This document shows, in pieces, positions 1-11,429 of a stretch of 43,702 bases of DNA (the stretch's first letter is position 1; the number at the start of each line of letters is the position of its first letter). A program made the position numbers and the translations under genes. The DNA is from Lingula anatina (lineage: Eukaryota > Brachiopoda > Lingulata > Lingulida > Lingulidae). The notes below the pieces were generated by a model, which was not told where the DNA came from, ran no database searches, and was given only the letters and a program-made list of their open reading frames with translations. The stretch covers positions 1 through 43,702 of the forward strand of contig NW_019773815.1 of the NCBI RefSeq assembly GCF_001039355.2, in the 5' to 3' direction.

Positions 1-193
1 GTTATTGTTTGTAACAGATATCATCTTTAAGAGAAAATGTTTAATTTCTACTCTTGATTTTAGAACTGTGGTCTCGTGACTAGGGACAATTTTTTTTTTT
101 TACTCCACAGGAAGAACTGATTTTTTAATGTCTTTTAATACAAACAGAGCATGTGTTTTAATGCAACCATCATCTGCATTGTTTTATCAACAG

Positions 194-2821
194 CCTAAGT
201 ACATCACCAATCTGCTGAAGCAAGCAGAACTGCGTAAAAGGGAACAAGAGAGAAGAGTTGAGAGACAAGTCCAGAAGGAGCGTGAAAAGGAAGGAGAAGA
301 ATTTGCAGACAAAGATGCTTTTGTGACATCAGCATATAAAAAGAAAATGTTAGAGTTGCAAGAAGAAGAGGAAAAACTAAAAAGACAGGAAGAAATGGAT
401 GGTATTATTTCTTCTTGTACATTAATTTTAATAGTAGCAATAGGTGCAATAGTACCCTGGTTGGATGTTTATAGAAATATATTTCAAGTTGTAATACATA
501 TTATTCAGTAATTGTGGTCTGTAGCTTTCTGAGCTTTGCATCTTTTACAACATTTATGGTACAAGAAAAGGAACAAAGACTGTAACATTCTATAAATTTA
601 TCTTTTATGTAAAGTAGGAAAATATCAGTGGGAAAATTTCCATTGATTGGATCTAGTTTGCTACATCAGTAATTATTGCCAAACACTTAAAGAGAGTACT
701 ACTTCTCTTCTAATTCCAAGGTTTATTTTATTTCTTCAATTCTTATCCTGTTGAAAACTATTTGCAATACTACCAGAATAGATAGTCACTTTGGCGTAGG
801 ATAAATACATGCTTCATCATTTAACAGCAAGTACTGATTGTGTAAAACATTAAAGGAGCAAAATATTACTAATTTCTTTCATTGGTGTCTAAATCTTGTG
901 GCATATTCTCACTTTTTCAGCCATGATGGATGTGACCAAGCAGAAAGATCTGAGTGGGTTCTACAGACACCTGCTGAACCAAACTACAGGAGAGGTCACC
1001 AAACCTGAAGAAAAAGTGAAAGCTGAAAGGTATTAGTATTACATTGACAGTGTATGGTTGCCATTATGGACTCATTGTTTTGTCTTGTATTTGCTGGATT
1101 ATGATGCTGATACTTTATTTTTTGGCAAAAAATGGAACCATTGGTGGATAATTTTTACAGTTCATATTTGATTTATTTGTTTTTTTTTATTTTTATTTTT
1201 CCGTATATCTAAATGTTTTAATTGGGATCATTCACTCCTTGCATGTCATATGTCATTGGTTTTTTCAGTGAAGAGACTGAAGTTAAAGTGGAGGATCCAA
1301 AAGAAGAAAGTGGTGGCTTGAATTCCAAAGTTAAACATCGGCAAGTATATTGATACCCAGCAATATTAAAAGTTTTGCAAACATGAACAGGTCATCACAC
1401 GACATATGCAAACCCAGGTACCCCGCTTTCTGAGGCATTCTGCTCTTAACTCTCCTGGTGGTAAGAAAAGACATTCTTCAAGGCCCATATATTTCTGAAC
1501 TTGCAATTTATTACATTTGATGACAAAGCATCTCCCTCGTGGAGACATCAGCTGGTCTTTTGATAAACATGTCCAAGTGGAACTGTCCTATTAGATTTTT
1601 GAAACTTTATCCATGTAAAATAAGACTGGTTGACTAAGCTACAAAGTATAACACACAGAATATGTTTCATGTATCTCTTCCCTTTTCTCCGTCCAGAAAA
1701 ATTATTCATAGGGGTGGAATAACAACCCCCTCCCTTTCCCTTGACATCCTGTACCTGCCAGGGCCTGCTTATTGTAAACAGTTTAAGTTTTATTTCCCTT
1801 GTAGACAGTTATTTTGACAGTATAATGTTAATGATTCATATGTTTCCTTTTGGATTTTAGGGATCAAGGAAAGCAAAGGAGTTATCGTCAGAGAAACCGG
1901 AGTTCCAGCAGAGACAGCACACCTGAGCGGGGGCATAAAGAGGAAGATGTTAGGCACTCCCAAAGAGAGCACTCTTCCAAAGAGAGAGTGGACAAGGACT
2001 CAGAACAAAGAAATCATAGCAGGGACAGTTCACCTGATGAACGCAGGCTGTCCCGTGACAGGAGGGACAGACATGATGACAGACATTCAAGAGATGGAAA
2101 GAAAGACAGAAATAGAGACAGAGATAGAAAAGACAGAGATAAACACAGAGATAGGAGAGATAAGGAGAAAGATAGGGAAAGAGATGGAAAGTATGATAGC
2201 AAAAGCGGAGAAAGGAATAAAAGCAAAGACACTGGCAGAAAAATGGAAACTGAGAAAATGGAAGTAAACAGGAGGCTTTCCCAGGATGAAGTAAAGAAAG
2301 ATAGAGAAAGGTATCGTCATAAGAAATTCATTTAAAAATTGCCAGATATGTTCATACTTATGTATTAATACTCAAAGATCCTGATATAGCTGTCAGAAAA
2401 GATATCCAGTCAAAACATTTATTTGTTGGGGATATGTTAAATTAAATTTAAATAAATTTTAAAAATCTTGAGAATTTTTATTTATTTTCAGTCCAGTCCA
2501 TTTAGCCACATTTATTATTTATATGTTATTTATTATTTATCCAGAAGGGAAACCCTGAGAGACACAGCCATGGACAAAGCACCTGAAAACACAGATGAAG
2601 ATCTTGACAGAGATCAGACAAGTTCAGAAGAAGACGACGATATTAAAAATAAGAGAAAAGATAAAAATAAGCATAGTGGCAGTAAGAAAGCCCTTGAAAG
2701 GGAAGGTGATAAACGGGATGAAAAGAAAAATAAATATGCACGTAGAAATGATGAGCAGGCTGTAAGTGATGCGAAGGCCAGATACTTAGCTAGAAAACTA
2801 GCAAGACAAAATGCAGAGTAA
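194..2821 (+). CDS. NSRP1: NSRP1 (nuclear speckle splicing regulatory protein 1 / CCDC55), 3' part
   Basis: Five exons join in phase: 194-401, 921-1029, 1269-1340, 1861-2310 and 2545-2821 (TAA at 2819). The 5' exons lie before the window. The first visible exon encodes the conserved coiled coil, beginning PKYITNLLKQAELRKREQE and including FADKDAFVTSAYKKK. The second encodes the family hallmark DVTKQKDLSGFYRHLLNQ. The fourth is an Arg/Ser/Asp/Lys-rich low-complexity stretch. The last ends in the conserved tail DAKARYLARKLARQNAE. In vertebrates NSRP1 is a nuclear-speckle RNA-binding protein that affects alternative splice-site choice; the same role is inferred here. The intron after 1340 has a GC donor (gcaagt), which is required to keep frame. 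The exon order and both conserved blocks make the identification firm; exact splice sites are my reading. Confidence 0.93.
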
Positions 2822-3025
2822 AATATGTAGCCAGAGATGCAGTATTTTTATGTGCAGTGTACTGAAGTATCCTGATGAAGGATAATGCAACAAATATGGA
2901 AAGCTATTCTTGGTGGATGTTTCAATAGACATTTTAAGGAATAAATCCAAAAGAAAAGATTTTGAGTTTATTTGAATGATGAAATATATTGTTTGAAATA
3001 TATTGTTTCTTAGGAGTCATAGTTG

Positions 3026-3076
3026 AATAAAGAATGTCATTGTCTGCATAGTTTTTTTACATCTTAACCAAATAAA
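3026..3076 (+). other. polyadenylation signals for NSRP1
   Basis: AATAAA hexamers occur at 3026-3031 and 3071-3076, with another at 2940-2945, all within 260 bases downstream of the NSRP1 stop codon. They are the best candidates for 3'-end formation. Such hexamers are common in AT-rich DNA, so which one is used cannot be told from sequence. Confidence 0.4.
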
Positions 3077-4432
3077 CTGTATTTTGACCTTCATGTACAT
3101 ACAACGAGTGTCAGCTACTAAATTTTCAAATGGCTGTCTCGTTGGAGCATGCTGAAGTTCTCTGCCAGTAATCTCTATCAAATAAACTTTCAATTACATA
3201 CGAAGTGCACCTTTTGAGACATCTTTGGGCTTGGGACAGAAAATTTTAGAAGAGACTTAAGTAAAGAACACTAATAAATGTTTTATTTTCAAAAGGAACT
3301 AACCAAAGACTAAAAAAATCGTAGATACGATTAATAAGTCCGGAGAACTTTATATCAGAAAACATCTGAGTTGATTTAAGTGTGTGGCCAATACTGGATT
3401 TTGCACAAAGAGATCATTACAAAAACATCAAAACTTTATTAAAACGTTTGAATTATTTTGAAGTAGTTATCTAGCATACTGTAATGCGTATTTTGTTGAA
3501 TCGTTTAGTAGCGCGCTTGGTCATCGTCTCACTTGGTAAATGAATCCTAAAACAACTGACATTGATTATTATGATATCACACTTCTCTACCATAATGTAA
3601 AAAACATCAAAATCGATAAAGTATTTTAAACAATTTAAAAGTTACCGCCTAGCGTGCTTACTACAGCTAACTTGTCTCATTGATGAAAGTGCAGCGAATG
3701 GTGCCGGTTTTAACGTCAGTATTTTATTATTTTTACCACGGTTTAGAAATTTTAAAAATTTGATTAAGGTCAACGCAAAATTGTTAACACTTGATTAAAC
3801 TGCATTTCACTAAACTTAACATAAAAATAATTTTGGGTTTTAAAAAGCAAATTCCAAATTGCCCCTTTTGAAAACCTTCCTCGATATGATTGTAAACAAA
3901 TAATGGAGAGAAAGAATAACCGACAGTTGCCCAGGCGTGTGTATTAACACAACACCATATTAAAAAACTGCCAGGTGGTTTTGTTAAAATTATCCATACA
4001 CGTACGAAAACTTCTGTTAGCTGTTATTCAAAGCGCTTGCTCTTGCCAAACACAGACTCATGCTGCAACCCATTGTATTCGCTTTGTTAGTTTTTGCATG
4101 GTGAATGTAAGCCTGTTTATGTTATTAGCTCAAATTTGTGATTTGTACGCTTGATTAGCTACAAGGGCTAATATAAGGTTTTACACAAATGAGTTTTCGT
4201 CTAAAGACCTTCGGTGAACGAGACTGTCGGTAATTTAAGGCTAAAACACAAATATGAGGTCGACGGGATACCAGTTTCACTTAAGTTATATTATTAAGCA
4301 AAATTTTGGTGAAGTCGCACCTAAAACTACCAAGGATAAAGTATAAAGTTTATAATGATTCTTAATGCTGGGACCGTCTAACAGTGTATTTCCTCTAACG
4401 ACCAATAGACAGTGCAGATACGACTTATCTCA
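3077..4432. other. intergenic, no gene seen
   Basis: AT-rich sequence between the NSRP1 3' end and the small membrane-protein gene. No long open frame, transfer RNA or clear repeat was recognised. The promoter and 5' UTR of the downstream gene should lie in the right-hand part, but I see no unmistakable core element. Confidence 0.5.
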
Positions 4433-5016
4433 ATGGATAACAACTCCGCTGCAGCATTGTGGACATTACTGGGTCTACTAGGCCTAGGGTTACTTATCAT
4501 CATTCTGATATGTGCTTCTTGGAAGTTCCTCGAATGCGGGCAAAAAAGGATTTCAGGTATGTTTCTGATGTTAAAAATTTATCATCTCTCGTTTTCAGTT
4601 ATTTGAAGCATTGTCTGGATCTCAAGCAATTAGTCGGAAGATGATACTAAATTAAGAACAGTTTACGGTAATTCGAATAGCCTAGTTTCAGAAAGTTTTG
4701 GGCAAATTCTTATAACAGTTGCTTAATAAACCGTGAAGGAGACCAGTCAATGTCCACTGAAATTGTCTAAAAAACAAGCGGGATTATTTTGACCAAAATA
4801 ATTACCTTATATTACTCATTTAATGAATTTGTTTCAAACCTATGATAATTTTGCACATTTCAAGGTTTTCTACCCCTTTTCCGTGGAAGGAAAGAGCAGA
4901 CCTTAATACCACGGTACAAATACAGCAACCCAATATTTGACACTGAAGAACAAGTCCCAACAAGCACTCACCATCGACAAGAAGACAGTAATGTGTCAAA
5001 CGTTGTCCAGGTATAA
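4433..5016 (+). CDS. predicted small single-pass membrane protein (91 aa), unrecognised
   Basis: A two-exon model, 4433-4556 and 4865-5016, joins in phase across a GT-AG intron (donor gtatgt; acceptor after gcacatttcaag). The first exon starts at ATG (context tctcaATGG) and encodes a short polar head (MDNNSAAA), then about 22 hydrophobic residues (LLGLLGLGLLIIILICA), then W-K-F-L-E-C-G-Q-K-R. This resembles a type III / signal-anchor single-pass protein with basic residues on the cytosolic side. The second exon encodes a basic then acidic/polar tail containing RYKYSNPIFDTEEQ and ending NVVQV. The tail might carry a PDZ class II ligand (V-x-V at the C-terminus), but this is speculative. I do not recognise the family. 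The in-frame GTATAA stop could instead be a weak donor leading to more exons. Confidence 0.5.
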
Positions 5017-7110
5017 TGTGGAATGCGTATTGTCTCCTACATGTAACATCTTTTGACGGCGAAAAAAAGAAGTCAGTTTTTCCAAAAATCGAAACGCGTG
5101 ACAGGGTTATTCTGAAAATGTACATTTCGGCCGACAGCGGTCTCGCCTAAAGCCGTAGAGGATCATTACCACCATATGAAGTCACACCATATGAAGTCGG
5201 GAATCTGTAGTGTCAAGTGATCGCCTCTGGAACGGGGAAGATACAGTATGTCAAAGCGGGACACTACATGTACGGTTGAAGATTTCGAATTCGTTTTCAG
5301 CCTTGAGTCGAAACTGTTTTAGGCTTAAATAACACACCATTTTCCACGCGAGTGGGGCAGTTGCGAACATTTTGCAAATTGCAAATTTTGATTTGATTAC
5401 ACGGATTTTTATCCTTTTTAGACTTCACTTTCAATTTCGATATTTTACAAGACATAGGGCCAACGAAACAACCAAAAATGTTATTTACGGTCTCTTCCAT
5501 AAGTCGACTTTTGTCTTTTAAAGCTTGTTGTCTCTAAAAATATTCGTCTCCCCTCATCAAATTAAGTTGCTACAAGAAAAGTATACCTTTTGACAAATCT
5601 GAAAGTCGATAACATATTTTAATCTTAGCTAACGGAGACGTTGGGGGATCCGGATAATGGCAAAATATTTAGTTACGTCGAACATCGGTGAACAGTGGAC
5701 CTAATCCGCGACGTTTGACGTGTAAGTGGACAGGGCCCCTGCTCCATATTTTTATGGCAGACGTGGTCAAAAAAAAGCGAGTGAGCTATGTTCACACACA
5801 TTGTATTACTTTTAAGTTTCGCAAGATAAAGCAGAGAAGCATAGCTTGCAGCAGATTATTAATTTCAAGGCTGGAGAGTATACTCAATCTTGTTTGTAAT
5901 AATCTTCCTCACGGTGTATTTGGAGAAGTGGGAATATATAATTGTACTTTAGCAATAATTAAGAATTAGGACTTGTTTATTATTTAGTTTTTCTTTTTTA
6001 CAAATGTTTGAACTCCTGGAATGCCCTCTCACATATTGATAAGAAGATTCGTTCTTATGTTAGGGCGTTGTAAAGGCAACGTGGTTAGGAAAGGGGAGCT
6101 TGCCATTTTCTTGAAGAAGTTTGTAGCTCAAGGTGCAAGAAGTAGAAAACTCAATATTCAGCAAAAGAGGAGAAAACAAAGATAACAGTTAAAATACTAT
6201 GAGATTTTTATTTGTTCCACTTGTCATAAATAATAACAATGCAATAGCTTAATCAAAATGTTTAAACAAAAACTTGACATTTGTTTTCAAATCTTACAAA
6301 GGTTGCATTCTGTAGTTTTGTGTCCTTAACATTTTTTTTAATTGCACTTTTCAAAGACAAGTTCCTCACTTTCAGCCCAAAAAATAATTCCGGATTAAAA
6401 GTTAGAAATAACTCTGACATAAATATACAATCAATGTCTGTGACCATACACTTCAATTAAGCCATGCAAAGAAATAGGGTCCACCATTTCTTCATGGAAT
6501 ATTTTTGAGTACTGCTTCTAAACTGTCGATAACATCAGGGTTTTTCGATGCTTGTCCACTGGCAACTCATCAGCAATGACCCTCCTGATAACTACTACAT
6601 TTCACATAGATTTAGACACTCCATGTATACATGAAACGAGCCAATGACTTAGGTAATACTTTGCAGGAAAATGGGCAATCATGGGTTTCAGGACAAAATA
6701 TCTACCTTACGAAATAAGCAGAATGTATCATTTACTTTGTTTCTATATAAGATTTCATTTTACTAACAGCACCAGTCTTCTCTTCTCCCCCGATTTCACT
6801 GCAGTTTTATTTTAAGTAGAAAAATTATGACACAGATGTTTGACTTGACACTCCTAAGCACAGCTAAAATTAAAAGAGTTATAAAAAAGAAAATAAGTAT
6901 TCGAGGGTTTGAAAACAGAAGACTACCACATCACAAAAAAATATATATATGCTCACACATCTTTCTACAAACAAGGAATATTTTAAATTACACATTTATG
7001 ATAATATAACATACAAAAATGTTTAGGATAAAGGGCTTTGGCTAAAAAGATTTTTTATTGGGGGACAAAGATTTCTTCCAAGTTTTCCAGGAGCAGTGCT
7101 CATAATTTGT
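5017..7110. other. intergenic, no confident gene
   Basis: Sequence between two convergent genes. It contains a 12-base direct repeat (ccatatgaagtc, near 5172 and 5187) and several short open frames of up to 93 codons. None of these resembles a known protein or shows a splice context. The right-hand end must include the CHORDC1 3' UTR; TTTATT (AATAAA on the minus strand) near 7053 is a plausible polyadenylation signal. Confidence 0.45.
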
Positions 7111-7575
7111 TTATTCATCCTGCACCACTTTCATATCATCTGTGACCACCTCTAGTTCATTACTTTGAACAAGTTCTGGAGGAAGTTCTAACTTGGCCCA
7201 ACTGCCAGGCTCAGCTTTCTTCAAGTTTATCTCTACTTTTGTTCCCATCATTTTAACATTACTCTTTTGAGGATCTATAACCTGCAGAGAAAAAAAAAGA
7301 TGCCATTAACTTGTTTGAATACATATTTAATTTATTTATTATCAAAGTAGCATTACCATGATGTGGATATAAGAATAACATTTTCCTGTCATTATTCCAA
7401 TAAGATGTTTTTTTAATTAAAAGGGGGTTGTTAACTCCCATCATTTCTGTTTATCAAGATATTTATAAAACAAAGTTTACAAAAAAAAAAAAAAATAATA
7501 ATAATAATAATAATAAATAAAAAATAAAATAATAATAATAATCAAATAATAATAATTAACAACAACAACAACAAC

Positions 7576-7630
<55 letters not shown>

Positions 7631-9831
7631 CACAAAATAAATTGATATAAAGAATATATTTTCATAGTGTGCAGTTCTGAGACAATGTGGAGTGTAGTTT
7701 TATTGAACACTTTATTATTATTGCTATTATTTTAATTTCAGTTCAATACCAAGAACATGGTAGTTTATCTTCTGTACCCGATTTGGATACATCACTTTTC
7801 AAACTTTAACTCACCCCGTGTAATATAAAATCATTATCATAAATCTTCTCTCCTCCCTCAAATTCTATATGAATATTCAGCTTGACAGCATTGGCTTGTA
7901 CAAATGACTTTTCTGGGACCGGGACCTTGGAGTAGACTGCTACTGAGACAGCTGATGGTGTCTGATGCCAGTCATACCGACACACCACCTTCTGTGCAGA
8001 ATCCTGAAAAAATTCAGAAGACAAACGTAAACAATAGAGAAGTATCAAAGCACGTTTAGACAATTTTAACAGAAATATATACATATTTTAAAAATCACGA
8101 AGTAAACATAGCCTGGAGATTTTCTGTTGTCCTTGAGCATAGTGGTTAACACAAGAAAACTGGAAGGAATAACAGAAAGGCGATACCATTAAGTGGCTAC
8201 TTCTTGCAATTAAAACCAGATTCATACCTCCTTTTTAAACCAATTATGACTTCCCCGTGCGCACCCTTCTTGTTCTAAAAAGTTGTCAAACTCTGTTGTT
8301 TTTCTTCTGCAGCAAGACCAATATTTTAACCTGAAAAAATATTTTTGAAAATCTTAAAACTTTTTTTCTGCATAATATGCTTTCAATTTTTTTGCTCTAG
8401 CTTTTCCACTAAATAACTTTTCAAACATGGGGGTGTGCTGTTTTAACGGGAAATGAAATAAAATACAACTCTTTCTGTGCCTACCCTTCATGAAATATAG
8501 GGACACCAGGATGAAAAACACATGTATCTGAGTTGCTGCTCTCATCTTCATATCTCTGGAAAATGAATGACACCACCATCACTTCTCTGGACATATATCA
8601 CATTTTACTACCTGTAAAATGGTCTTTAAGTATGAATATTTCTAATAATGCGAATTTTCTTTAATCTACACGACGGCAGTGTTTTTCACCAACTCCTACC
8701 TTTTTACAGGCATTATTTTTACAACATGTTCCTACTGGCACTCCTTGTGTCTCTGCTGAATCTGAAAAAAATGCAATTAGTACAAAATAACATATCTTGC
8801 CCTAAGATTTCAAATCAAAATGACCTAGATATACTTACAAAAATTATTTCATCTCTATCCTTAATATAAAAGACATCACATTTTTAGTAAAATCTTACCT
8901 TCTTCAACTTTTGTCTTCACAAAAATCATGAGCTTACAACAAATTACATTTACATCAGATACAATAGTCATATATATTCAACCCACCATTTTCTACTATT
9001 TCTGATTTCAGTGATAATTCTTGTAATTTTTTCTCTAAAGCTTGCTTGAGACTGGGTGAAACTGTGACTGGTAGATTGACCATCAGTTCATCAGCAGGTG
9101 GACGTTCTAAAGGAGCAGCTATTTTTGGAGGTTGCACAACTATGACCTAGGGCAACATTATTCAAAGTAAAATTACTCCTGTCTGTCCATGAACATGGAA
9201 AATGTTAGATATTGTCACAGTCATTAAAAAAAGGGATTGCTTGTGGTCCAGACAGGTCAGTGTAGGTATTAAACACTGTTTCAATCTACATACCACTAAT
9301 AGCTTCTCTTTTTTCAGGTTTTTTATTTCAAACTTAATATTCATTTTTTTTGTTATAGCTATTATTTGAGCAAAAAATTCTTGGGTATTCATTCCTATAA
9401 ACTTTTTGACTTTTGGACTAATATCAATCAGTAGTGTAGTCAACCCCAGTAATTTGATAAAAATATGAGCATTAACAGCCTAAATGGAAATACTATAATT
9501 TCAAACTCAGCCCTCTGAAGTATAAGTAATATTTCATCTCATGTTATGCTCCCATAAAAGTTTTTTTCCCAAAAATTTAATGCAGTAGTTAGGAAAAGCA
9601 GTTGAAATACCTTCATTTGGTTCCAATATCATAGATTAATTACTGTATGTATAAGAAAATGTCTGTGCCTGCAATATTTGGATTTTTGAATATACAATAC
9701 ATTGAGAGTTCTATTATGTAATGTCTGAGTATTTTGAAAACACTTACCTCCTCTTTATATGCTGGATCTTCTTCTGTGTTCTTTTCTGGCTCAGGGGGTT
9801 TTTCATTACTGTGTGGACCTTTTGAACACCC
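7111..9831 (-). CDS. CHORDC1: CHORDC1 (morgana), CHORD and CS domain Hsp90 co-chaperone; 5' end missing
   Basis: Seven exons join in phase on the minus strand: 9831-9748, 9146-8987, 8761-8700, 8555-8485, 8330-8228, 8003-7815 and 7281-7111 (TAA at 7113-7111). The first visible exon begins [17 protein letters not shown], which matches the end of CHORD domain I. The next holds the linker with [16 protein letters not shown]. The next three make CHORD domain II, with its Cys/His ligands in [35 protein letters not shown] and [10 protein letters not shown]. The last two encode a CS (p23/Sgt1-like) domain starting at CRYDWHQT. In vertebrates CHORDC1 is a zinc-binding Hsp90 partner acting in ROCK regulation and stress responses. 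The exons for the start codon and most of CHORD I should lie at higher coordinates but were not found; the LINE palindrome is in the way. Confidence 0.93.
7486..7628. repeat. A-rich and (TAA)n microsatellite
   Basis: A run of A, then AAT/TAA triplets interrupted by ACA triplets, inside the last CHORDC1 intron. It is a simple sequence repeat with the usual expectation of length polymorphism. Confidence 0.9.
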
Positions 9832-10062
9832 CTAATTGCAAATAAAACCAATCAATGTAAAACAATGTTTTACAGTTTTGATTTATAAATGTTAAAAGAA
9901 ACAAGGCAGCAAAGCTGTCAAATGTACAGACAAAAAACAGAAAATAAAGATGCAAAAAAAGGTCATTTTGTCAATTTTGATGCAATAATAAATAATGCTC
10001 ATAATAGCACTGTCAGTCAACACTGAATTTTAATCATGCACAACAGGTAACATGGTCAATGA

Positions 10063-10224
10063 CAGGAGTGGACCCTGAGATATTTTCTGACAGTATTCCA
10101 AAGTATCTATGTTGATCCACCCTCCATTTTGATGGTCTTCCAACAGAAAAAAATAGATACCAGTCAATATAAACTTAATAACCTGTCTTCAAGAAGACCC
10201 ACAAGATGGTCTCAATCCACCCCT
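10063..10224. mobile_element. MITE, copy A (hAT-like imperfect terminal inverted repeats)
   Basis: About 160 bases bounded by caggagtggaccctgag and ctcaatccacccctt, which are imperfect inverted repeats of each other. The inside matches another segment at 33924-34091 along most of its length (shared blocks gagatattttctgacagt, tgttgatcca and ctccattttg). It has no coding capacity. The CAGGGG-type end resembles hAT elements; this family placement is an inference. Confidence 0.65.
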
Positions 10225-10467
10225 TCAATAAGATTACAGTTTCAGGACCATGAGAGACTATAGTCACATGATGAAAGTCTCAATATTTGAAAAATGATGA
10301 CAGTGCATAAAATAATTTTATATAATGTTTAAAGACATAAAAAACAATACAATTGCTTATGTGGCAATACAGAAAATGTGCAGAGCCTTGTGCGGATGAG
10401 AGTTAAAAGTCACAAATGCAAGTGTTTGAGAAAAAATTGTAAAGGAAAACATAACAAAACTAGAAAA

Positions 10468-10692
10468 CCACCGAGAGTGCAGACCTCTGCCAAGGCAGCA
10501 ATTGTTGATTATTGTTGATTATTGATTGATTATTGAGCCAGACCACCACTAAAAACTGATCATTGTCCTCTTTGGCCCAATTCTGACAGTTCCTGAAAAT
10601 TTCAGCAAAATCGGTCCATAACTTTTTGAGTTATGTCGATGACAGACAAACAGGGGTGAAAATATAACCTCCTAGGCAGAGCCTGAGGTAAA
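10468..10692. repeat. dispersed non-coding repeat with the 'cctctgccaaggc ... cctcctaggcagag' ends
   Basis: The segment runs from gtgcagacctctgccaagg to cataacctcctaggcagagcc-like sequence and contains the blocks atttcagcaaaatcggtcca, ttttgagttat and gacagacaaacagggg. I recall very similar blocks as a widespread interspersed repeat in fish and marine invertebrates. The partly complementary ends (ctctgccaagg / cctaggcagag) suggest a non-autonomous DNA element. A repeat-library search would settle the name. Confidence 0.55.
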
Positions 10693-10860
10693 TATAATTT
10701 CAATGAAGCTGCTATTCAAACTTTTAATCTTTGATTATATATATATATATATATATTCGCATCAACACATCCAGAAAAGCTTCTTATCTTTCCTAATTCA
10801 AACTTCAAAAATTGATTACTCTTACTACGTGGGCGAGACACCCTTATCAAACACTATCTT

Positions 10861-10992
10861 TTCTCATAATAAAGGTGAGTAAACTCCAAACAAATAAAAG
10901 AACCTGATGTTGGTATTTCCTTTTCTATGTTTTCTCATAATAAAGGGGAGTAAACTCTAAACAAATAAAAGAACCTGATACTGATATTTCCT
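10861..10992. repeat. tandem duplication, unit about 71 bp, two copies
   Basis: Two adjacent copies start with ttctcataataaagg at 10861 and 10932. They share nearly all bases through caaataaaagaacctgat. The copies differ at a few positions, so the duplication is not brand new. Confidence 0.85.
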
Positions 10993-11429
10993 TCTAGAAT
11001 GTAACGAAAGACATGGCTATCTATAGATAAAAAGCAGAAAATAATGATGCATAAAACAGGTAATTTTGTCAATTACGATGAAAAAAGTACATTATGCTTC
11101 AACAGCAAAATCAGCACCAAATTTTAATTATATGCAAGAGGTAACACGGATATGAGAAATATGTAACGAGCATGAAGCTGCAAGCTCATTAGAGTTCATA
11201 TTCACACATTGGCAATGCTAGAATGAGAAAAAATGAAAATTTCACAAAAAATTGCCAAGCTGATTTTCGAACTAGACTTGTATTATATGAATATTCATCA
11301 GTTCTGCAAGTATGAACACAATAGGTCAAACAGATTTCCTCTCATATTGTCATGGCGACAACAATGACAACAACGATGGTGAAAACAGACGCATGTGACG
11401 GTTATATGTACAGACATGATGTGTCTGTA

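Larger units (their letters stand above)
9832..11429. other. repeat-rich gap where CHORDC1 5' exons should lie
   Basis: No exon for the start of CHORDC1 was found here. The stretch instead holds several diverged repeats: a pair of related segments at 9929-10060 and 11026-11145 (sharing motifs such as agaaaataa, ttttgtcaatt and attttaat), a MITE at 10063-10224, a dispersed repeat at 10468-10692, an (AT)n tract at 10737-10756, and a tandem duplication at 10861-10992. Confidence 0.5.

Noticed and set aside
2014-2320. Minus-strand open frames rich in Leu and Ser opposite the NSRP1 RS-like exon
   Set aside because: These are shadows of the Arg/Asp/Lys-rich coding exon on the other strand.
5688-5969. 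93-codon plus-strand open frame
   Set aside because: No resemblance to a known family, and composition like the surrounding non-coding DNA.
6021-6185. 54-codon basic open frame starting MPSHILIRRFVLMLGRCKGN
   Set aside because: Unrecognised, has no splice or promoter context, and is short enough to occur by chance.
7486-7628. CRISPR-like regular repetition
   Set aside because: It is a plain triplet microsatellite in an animal intron.
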